Origin: Sclerodactyla briareus | Taxonomy: Eukaryota; Echinodermata; Holothuroidea; Dendrochirotida; Sclerodactylidae | Direction: 5' to 3' | DNA length: 64,000 nt | Assembly: GCA_026419785.1 (NCBI GenBank) | Contig: JAODTK010003876.1 | Location: forward strand, 369,445 to 433,444 | In this document: positions 56,351 to 64,000 of the stretch, piece by piece | How positions within the stretch are numbered: position 1 is the stretch's first letter | Layout: the number at the start of each line of letters is the position of its first letter | The notes under the pieces: generated by a model | The model's input: only the letters and a program-made list of their open reading frames with translations | Database searches by the model: none | Told to the model about the DNA's origin: nothing | Translations under genes and position numbers: made by a program

Positions 56351-59300
56351 CTCCCCTACTAGAAGAAACATGGAATTTGATGGTCAGTTTGCGGTCAATT
56401 AGATAAACCCAAACAACACACATTTTGTGCAATTGGTTACACAGTTGGATATATACATTCATGTTATTGATGTAACTGATGATTATATCCTATGACTAGA
56501 TCATGAGCAGGTTTTTCTCCAAGATTTCATGCTCGGCTAATATGAGAGGGTTGCCAGGTCTTGTTGGTGATATTCAGCCACGTCAATGGCGATGCTGGTG
56601 AATAGGGGCCACCATTTATGAGTCCATACACTGTACATACTGAAAGAGATACAGCACATTCTGTCAGTGTGTTAACAATATTGTGAAGATATTCATAGTG
56701 CCTATTGTGTATCGTCTAGCGCGAAGGTCACGGGTCGGAAGACCAGATTTCCAAATGGCGACAACTGGTAATTGGTTGTGCTATACTCGAGGCTGTATCA
56801 ATCCCCAGCTGTTCTGTCTTGATATTTTATCTGGTGGCTTTGTACAGGTATTTCTATTCATTGGTAGACCGGACTTGCATACTCCTCGTAATGGTAGGAA
56901 ACCCCCTCCTTCCCTTCTGCATGTATTTTATTCTATCATTTGAGATCTTTTCATTGATGGGTTATTTTATCAATCTTCCTCTATTTAACCAAAGTTTGTA
57001 AATACGCCCCCCCAAAGTACTACTGTACCAAACCCAATCTCAAAATATTTCTATTTTGATTCAGGAGTGGATATTAATAGTCGGTTGTGTTATGAAATGT
57101 TTTTTCACTCGGTATTGGGTTGGTAATCAAAAGTGTATGTTAGTATAATATACTTAACAAAGCGAGGAAAGATTTGTGCATCAGATTTCGAAGTGATTTG
57201 TAAATTATTTCTATCGAAGAAAAAATTGATCAACGAGGAATTTCAGTTGCATCACTTCCTCTTTTTAAAATGGGGTCATGTCATGGGTTGGCTCTACGGA
57301 CCTTCTTCACGTACTGAATCAATCAGCACAGTCTGGTACGTTACCAACAAACGAGGCCCACACTATAGCTCGACAGACTCGGCCACAGTTACACTAAACG
57401 ATAACGAAAAAAAATGATCACTAACACACAAACCCAGTGGCGCTGGTCACACATGAAGAATAACAATAAAATGCAAACCCCGATCGCGACCAAATGAACT
57501 GCTCGATAAACTTGAACAATGAACAATGCTGACAATCAGGGAAAGTGGACATTCGACGCACCACCCATCCAGCTCCCGGGGTTGTCATGGGCTTCCCCAC
57601 TATAGATTTCATGTTATTGCTATCGTTACAGTGTGACTGGGGCTTAACTCTTGGCAAGTCGGGTAGTACAGTTGGATGATCTTGTATAAAACTGGCACGA
57701 TTGATTGTGTGGCCTCGGTTTCTACTAGACTGTGTTCAGCTAATATAAACACACGGCAGTGAACTCAATTTTTGTGCCACTCTTTCACTGAACTTTGTAT
57801 GTAATAGTTACAATGGCAAGGCATCATTATAATGAAAATCATGGAAGAGAGGGCTTATTACCCTTTCTCAGCCAAACTTTAAGCCTGATAAGTTAAAATT
57901 ATTACTCCTCCAGAGTTGACCCCCAGTACACGGGTAATTCTTTATAGTCCATCAGTCCTACAATGTACTGTAGTAGACAACAATAGTTGATAGGAATTAC
58001 ACAGGATTAACCCTTGTCTAATCTCCTCTTAAAGGTGCTTTCATCTGTTCTCTGGAATCTTCCCTGTCATCATCTTCTTGAAGGTTGTCATGGATGGAAT
58101 ATCTAAAGGAGTAACGCCGGATACTGATTAACATGAACTTAGTTGACCCCTGTAAGCCAGTTCGAGAGTAGGGGATCACACTAAGCCAAACACACGAGAA
58201 GCTAATATTTACTTGAATACCACAAAGGTTATGATCTCTGGCCCAAATACGAAAGTTTACATATTGCGCACTAGACCGTTTCTTCTCTCTGGAATTAAGG
58301 CCAATCCTCATGCCTACCAGAGAATCAATTTACTGTTTAAGCTAATTGATGAAAAAAAACTTGAGCCGAATTTGCATTTTTTGGAATGGGAATGTGGTGT
58401 GCGGTACTCAAGCCTACAGCTGCATTGCTAATTCTGTGCAGTTTTTAGGCCCACCATCTTGAAGAATTCAACCTTTCAGTGTTTCATTGAGTTGTTAGAT
58501 GCCATGAAGATTGAAAAAAACAATGAGAAGAAAAACTTTGGACCTTTTCCCAATATAATCAGTAAATTTGGTGTCATATTGGAATATCTTCTATTCAGTT
58601 GCTTCAAAGTACACCAAATAACAAAACTTACAACAGCCAGCTGCTTGCGAAACAAGGATACCACATTCCGTGCAGATAATGATCCAGACAGCCTTCAATC
58701 ACACTAGTGCTTGAGAAACAGATAGTATTCACAGGCGTACGAGCCCCTACCATTCCCACGGAAGGGATTGGCCCTGAATTTTACCGCAGTGTTCCTCAAA
58801 AACACTAGACAATCCACCAACGACGCACAAAAAACGGGCACATGGTACCAAAACAAATTTACACTTTTTTTTTCAGGCATTTTATCAGAAAAAATATGAG
58901 CACTTGGTAGGGAATTATTTTCACTTTTGATCATCTCTGCTCGAATTTCCAACATATGCCTTAATTGCTAGTGAGAAATCTGCCCCTATTATCAACAATG
59001 CATAAAATCCATGATTTTGCTGAGTTTGAATGAAAATGTATTTATGGAATGTTTTATAAAATCTCTTCAGCAATAAAGGAAAAAAGATCTGATTTGTTAT
59101 AGAGTTATCTGTTAACATGATCTGTAAAGAAGTGTTGGAAGACGGATTGGTACTAGGTTGTTTTGTCTCGCCTGATGAAGTTACCCAGTGAGACAAAATG
59201 CCTTTTAGCATGTGTTGTGTGTGGGTGTGTGCCTGTGTGTGATGTCATACTTTTCTGTTAGAACTCCTCCAGAACCAGGGACTAATTTTTTGAAATTTTG

Positions 59301-59740
59301 TTGTATTTCGGAATTGGGGTGAAACATGTTTTGTTGTGATTCGATTGTTTAGCCCGAATGAAGGGCATTAGCTTATTTCATGTATCTCAATGTTTGAGCT
59401 TGCTTATTATTGAGAGTACGGGCAATCCGTAGATGCCGAAAGGACAGGATGTTAAGAAGAGGAACTGATTATATTCTCAGATGAAATAGGCTAATAATGA
59501 AACTACTATAATTTGCACAATTTATGCCAAAATCTAGTTCGCTGGATTCTCATGGAACTTTGTAGGTGTGGTCTACCTTAGTACCAGAAAATTTTAATTA
59601 ACAACGATTGAGGGATACTGGAGTCATTCAATGTGTCCGATTAATTCAAGGTGTGTCCAGATTATTTGAGATGATTGAAGTCAGAGGAATGGGAACTGGA
59701 GGTCAAATAAATTGTGTCTAATTTGCAGGGATGGATGCAA
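56351..59740. other. Intergenic tract, no gene recognised
   Basis: 3.4 kb with scattered short ORFs, none with a recognisable family. GT-rich sequence near 59205-59240. No repeat partner was identified with confidence. Confidence 0.4.
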
Positions 59741-59846
59741 CAGGCTCCTACTTTTTAACTCTCCTACTTTTTGCCATGCCTCCTACTTCTCCTACATTTT
59801 CCTTGAGAAAATACTACTTTTCTCGACTTTCTCCTACTTTTTTCAA
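59741..59846 (+). repeat. CTCCTACTTTTT array 3
   Basis: ATGCAACAGGCTCCTACTTT, as at 29620, then about seven units. As in array 1, a TTGCAGGTCCAGACTGACC-like phrase follows about 90 bp downstream (59928; compare 29816). Confidence 0.8.
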
Positions 59847-60250
59847 TGTGTGCCTAAAAAAAAAATACAACAAAATTTTCCCACATTTTAAACACGTCCG
59901 CAAATGTTATTCTAGGAGCAGCTAGGCATTGCAGGTCCAGACTGACCGAAGGACGACTACCACCCAAACTGACGGATGGAGAGGAACTACCAGAACATTG
60001 TCTACTCTGAAAATGGGGGTCCTTCCGGAATGTAGCTGTACAGTGGAAGTGCCAGTGAGAAACCTGTAATCTCAAACCGTACAATGTACCAAAATGTATT
60101 GCAAGAGACCAACTGTGGTATTATTTGGTTTGTTTTATAGAGAACACCCAATTGCTGTTTGTAGGGAGATCCATTTTAGCTCGAGCCAGCTAGGCCTATG
60201 CCGGTTAATCTGGATGCATTCTATCTTTATCCATCCATCTAGGGATCTAT

Positions 60251-62262
60251 GCTTTTTTAGTTCAAACCAGTTATCTGGTGAACCATTACGAGCCAGCTGC
60301 ATTCTGTCTATCCATCCATCCATCTATCCCATCCCCTCTATCCATCCCATCCATCCATCTATCCATCCCATGATCTATCATCCAATCATCATCGATCCCA
60401 TCCAGCCACCTATCTATCCCTCCAGCCATCAATCCCCCCATTCATCTCATCCATCTGTCCTCCCATCCATCTATTCTCCCATCCATCATCCATGCATCCC
60501 AGCCATCGATCCATCCATCCAGCTATCCATCCCTCCATTCTCTCTATCCATGCATCCCATCCATCTATCCATCCCATCCATCTATCTATCCATTCATCCC
60601 ATCCATCTATCCTCCCATCCATCTCTCATCCCACCAACTATCCAGCATCCCATCCATCTATCCATGCATCCCATGCATCTATACATCCATCTATCCTCCC
60701 CTCCATCTATCCATCCTCCAATCCATCCAGCCATCCATCTATCCATCCCATCCAGCCATCTATCCACCCCATTCCTCCCATCCATTTCCTCTCTCCAGCC
60801 GATCTATCCAACCCATCCATCCCTCTATCCATTCCATTCATCGATCCATCCCATCCATTATCCATGCTCCCATCCTCTATCCTTTTATCACATCTATCCA
60901 TCCCATCCATCTCGTCATCCCTTCTCTGTCCATTCCTTCCATTCTGTCCCTGCAGCCCCTCCCAAAATGTATCTCGCCTACAAAGTGCATTAGAATTGAT
61001 CTATGTCCTTGCGTGGTGGGTTTTCAGCTTGGTTCACATATTTTTTTGATGTTGCGTCGTTAAGCCATTGGAGTTACAACAGTAATCATCTGGTGGAAAG
61101 AAGCTTTATGGGCCTCCAAATAGTCAGTGTCATTGACCTCCGGGGCATCTTTGACTACGTGAGTGTCAAAGGTCGTTGAAGAGGCACAATATACCATTGT
61201 GTGAAATTGCCTTTTCTCTGTCCCAATTGGCCATGCATTCTTTGATGGCTGCCTGACCAATTTGGACCAATGTTTCATTGACTCCTGGGGCAGCTTTGAC
61301 CCATGGAAAGTCCAAAGGTTTATTGAAGGGGCACTAGGTGTCATTGTGTGAAGTTAGCCTTTTTGGCCGAATTGTTTCATAGCTTGGAATTGATGATCTT
61401 TGGATGTTGACCCCTGGTTTTGGGGAAGAATCAAGCTTAGAGTCATAAAAGGGGGCACAATAGGCCATTGTGGTGATTGCCATATGGCTCTCAATTATAT
61501 CCTTCTGTGATGTGTATGTTGACCAACATAGGTACAATGTTGAATGCTGGGGCATGTTTGACCTTGTCATGGTCAATTCCAAGGGCCATTGGGGACAATG
61601 GCCATTATGTAAATTGCCTTCTTTCCCACCAATTTGTTATTCTTCGATGGAATGTTAACCAAATGTGGAAACAAGTTCATTGATCTCTGGTGGTAAACAT
61701 TGCCATGTAAAAGTTAGAGATACAATCAGTGATTATGTTGGAATGAATTTTGGCCGCCAGATGGTCATTCTTTGAATGTACACAATGTTCATTGACTGCT
61801 TGTCATTGAAGGGACCAAACAGCCTTTGTGGAATGCAAATGCATCTCCTACAAAAGGCATACACTTTCTCGAATTTGTACCATGTTTCTAGAGCGTTACC
61901 TCTTTCACATGTTTATTTATAAAGAAACCTTTGATAGGACAGTTGAATTAGCTGTTTTGTGAAACATTGCAAAAATTCATCTCTCCCTTATACAAGAGCA
62001 TTTAGAAGTTCTTGAACATTGAACCCCTAACTGCACATTGATCCTCTTCGCAATGAAATTTTGGTAAATTGGGTGGTTTGACCCGCTCCACCATTGGTGC
62101 TCTTCTTTGTAGAAAAAATGAACAACATTTGAGTTAATCTGGCATTGTGTGGAGTCTTGTGAAAATTAATTGGATGTTCTTGACATTCAACACTATCTGC
62201 ACCATGGTCTCTTTGCAATGAATATTGATACATTTGTATGGTTGGAGCTTCAGCAAAACCAG
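60251..62262 (+). mobile_element. HINE copy 4 with expanded microsatellite
   Basis: The 5' end TTTTTTAGTTCAAACC (TAGTTCAAACC at 60258-60268) lies in a hairpin with GGTGAAC. The ATCC microsatellite (60300-60950) follows. The core (about 61055-62040) has units with GGTC(G/A)TTGAAGAGGCACAAT, GGCCATTGTG, and TTCATTGACTCCTGGGGCA. Two 3'-end-like segments occur: GGTTTGACCC then CACCATTGGTG (62073-62099), and GGTTGGAGCTTCAGC (62230-62244). This suggests a duplicated terminus. No helicase coding. Confidence 0.6.
60300..60950 (+). repeat. (ATCC)n microsatellite, about 650 bp, interrupted
   Basis: Imperfect CCATCCAT/CTATCCATC repeats. The 299-residue ORF across it (IHPSIHPIHPS) is the repeat translated and is not a protein gene. 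Confidence 0.97.
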
Positions 62263-62339
62263 TAGTGTTCTTGTTTGCAACATTTTACACAATGCCATTG
62301 GTTGCCACAAAGGCAGTTTCACTCGTACTGTCATCCTTG

Positions 62340-62480
62340 CAAGGGGGTGGTTTTTTTCCCTTGGTTCACAGTTTTTCTGACTCTGCGTCCATATAATACC
62401 ATCAAGTTAAAGCAAACATCTGGTGGAGAGAAGCTAATGTGCCTCCAAACAGTCACAGTGTTCATTGACCCCTGGGGCAT
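62340..62480 (+). repeat. Second partial HINE core
   Basis: CTTGGTTCACAGTTTTTCTG, AGCAAACATCTGGTGGA and TGTGCCTCCAAACAGTCA, then CATTGACCCCTGGGGCATC, match 61028-61150. The offset of about 1.33 kb suggests a tandem or nested copy. Confidence 0.6.
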
Positions 62481-63085
62481 CTCACACTTGGGTCTGTGTC
62501 CCACTCCCTTTCACTTTAATCATTCCTTACCTTGGAATGCTCTGCCTTCATCCTGTTTTCCTTCTTCTTACACCTCCAGGCTTCAAGTGTGTAATGTCAC
62601 AAGCTGCCCCTAACTACTCTCCCTTCACACATGCTTATTGTTGCCACTTCATGTTCCAGTGTCAATGAAGCTTGTGTCCCGTTTGGTCAACTTCCATCAA
62701 AGATGACTGTTTGGGGGCCGGCCCATAATACTTCTTTTTAGCCGATGTCCTTAATGACATTATATGACATTACTCCTGAATCTGTAAACAAGCTGAAAGA
62801 ATCATTACCCAAGGAACTTATTGACATAGTTTCAAAAATCTAATGCACCTAAAAAAAGACTAAAGAGATATTTTGACATCTTAAATAGACCCTTGACCTT
62901 CCTAAGCAAGAAAATAATCGCAAGGGTCAATGAACATTTTTCCAAATTTGGTCACATCCATCTGAGATGACCATTTGAGGAGGCCAAAAGGCAATTGCTA
63001 ACATGTGGATACTAGACATAGATAGGTAGAATTACATACAGGTCGCAATAGCTCAACGGGCACAGCTGATTCGAGCAGAAAATCA
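62481..63085. other. No gene recognised
   Basis: CATTTGAGGAGGCCAAAAGG at 62972 hints at further HINE core. GTCGCAATAGCTCAACG at 63043 is a reverse-oriented relative of the HINE 5' hairpin. Confidence 0.35.
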
Positions 63086-63099
63086 CTTTTGCCTGGATT

Positions 63100-63260
63100 G
63101 AGGAGAAAACCACTGTCGTCCAAGGTTTTCTAGATGTGTGCCACCCCAAAAAATGGATGAGCAGTTAAAATCTCGAGACTTGTCATAGAGATAAAAGCAT
63201 TCGGGTGAAAAATTCGGAAAGTCATGACTACATTGCACCAGTCTTGCTATGTGACTTCCC
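63100..63260 (+). repeat. Relative of the 30.67-30.84 kb ORF 3' region
   Basis: Shares GTCCAAGGT.T, TAGATGT.TGCCAC(A)CC, AAAAAATGGA(A/T)GAGC, GACTTG, and GGAAAGTCATGA, in the same order as 30675-30785, but without an open frame. Confidence 0.6.
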
Positions 63261-63369
63261 TCCTACATCCAGGTCATATTGCAAAGGTTTAATGACCTAC
63301 CATATAGAAAAAATATAGAAATCCCTGCTGGGTGGGGGGGCGAAAAGTATTGACAGTAAACTACTTGTG

Positions 63370-63456
63370 GAATCTCCTACTTTACTCCTACTTTTCTTAT
63401 TACATCCATACTTTTCAGCACATTTTCTACCCTCCTTGTTGTCTCCTACTTTTTAC
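63370..63456 (+). repeat. CTCCTACTTTT array 4
   Basis: Five or six degenerate CTCCTACTTT units in 85 bp. Confidence 0.75.
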
Positions 63457-63499
63457 TAGGGAGCCTTTGCATGCCTGAATTTGCTTAATTTATGTCATT

Positions 63500-64000
63500 T
63501 TTTATTTCCTTGCTGAATTCAGAATCTATGCAGTCCTTACTGCGTGGTGTCTGTTGTATGTGTGTGTGACGCCTAGATTGTTACCATGATAACTCCACCC
63601 CACCTGGATGAGAAAAGCTCATGCTTGAAATACAGTGGGTTCTTTCTCATGATGATTACAGGATCCCTATCGTTTCTGAGTCCGGTCAAAAGTCATTTAG
63701 GTCGAGGGAACAAGTATGGATCCCCGAAAAATATTTCTAGTCTGATCAAGTTGAAGCTTGGTAGGCAGCTTCCTTAGTGGATACTTACTTGAACTCTATT
63801 GTTTTTTATTGTCGATCGGGGTCATTTTTCTAGAGGTGGGTCGGGGGGAATGGGGAGTTTAATATTTTAATTTATACCCATTCCACTTGTTAAGACGATA
63901 ACTCACTCCACCTGAAGGAATGAGCCTATAAATGACATAATGAGTACAAACCAGGAACCCTATTGTACGAAGGTCCCAAAGGGGTCAAAAGCAGGAACTC
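63500..64000 (+). repeat. GT/GGTCA repeat family, copy 3 (two tandem units)
   Basis: 63500-63715 is collinear with 33045-33260 (ATGATAACTCCACCCCACCT, GATGATTACAGGATCCCTAT, GGTCAAAAGTCATTTAGGTC). From 63890 a second unit starts (GACGATAACTCACTCCACCT, then CCAGGAACCCTATTG), about 313 bp later. The unit is cut by the window end. Confidence 0.75.

Noticed and set aside
60094-60993. 299-residue ORF rich in IHPS repeats
   Set aside because: It is the translation of an ATCC microsatellite. Several overlapping frames and both strands are open for the same reason.

Overview
The window reads as nuclear DNA of an animal, probably a marine invertebrate. The host gene is split by introns with GT..AG borders, non-LTR retrotransposons of the CR1/L2/Jockey type are common, and microsatellites, minisatellites and long poly-G/C runs are abundant. 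The organism cannot be fixed from the sequence. A non-vertebrate deuterostome such as an echinoderm or hemichordate is my guess, from the style of the repeats. There is no sign of operons, ribosome-binding sites, CRISPR or phage.

One host gene is recognised: a plus-strand CANT1 (soluble calcium-activated nucleotidase, apyrase family) spread over about 10 kb. Its exons are at about 41.1-41.65 kb, 44.62-44.82 kb and 50.95-51.32 kb. Protein order, splice sites and the C-terminal EGIEFI are all recognisable. The reading frame is nevertheless broken at several points, mostly by one base, and one conserved Tyr codon reads TAA. This is either an indel-rich assembly or a young pseudogene. The first intron carries a 26-bp HindIII-containing minisatellite, and the 3' flank carries a 150-bp minisatellite.

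Nearly everything else is mobile-element debris. 0-4.4 kb: a dispersed repeat pair, a tRNA-like relic and two LINE tails in opposite directions. 4.4-13.6 kb: microsatellites, a TTAGTC palindrome field, a LINE tail and a GC-rich inverted-repeat element. 13.6-19 kb: a MITE and a degraded but near full-length CR1-like LINE on the minus strand. 19-26.5 kb: GGTCA-rich repeats and two LINE fragments. 26.5-28.6 kb: a Helentron-like non-autonomous element (HINE). 29.6-35 kb: TCCTACTTTT arrays, an unrecognised ORF, a LINE fragment, a truncated HINE and GT/GGTCA repeats. 35.9-38.5 kb: one repeat copy and an unrecognised tract. 54.9-56.4 kb: a tandemly duplicated MITE unit with a tRNA-derived SINE. 59.7-64 kb: a second, collinear set of the 29-33 kb repeats holding another HINE, expanded by a roughly 650-bp ATCC microsatellite.

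The most interesting non-gene signal is the HINE family. Its members share an 11-bp subterminal inverted repeat (TAGCTCAAACC at one end, GGTTTGAGCTA at the other), a tetranucleotide microsatellite, a tandem core, and a 3' hairpin followed by CTAG. Several copies or partial copies lie in this one window.
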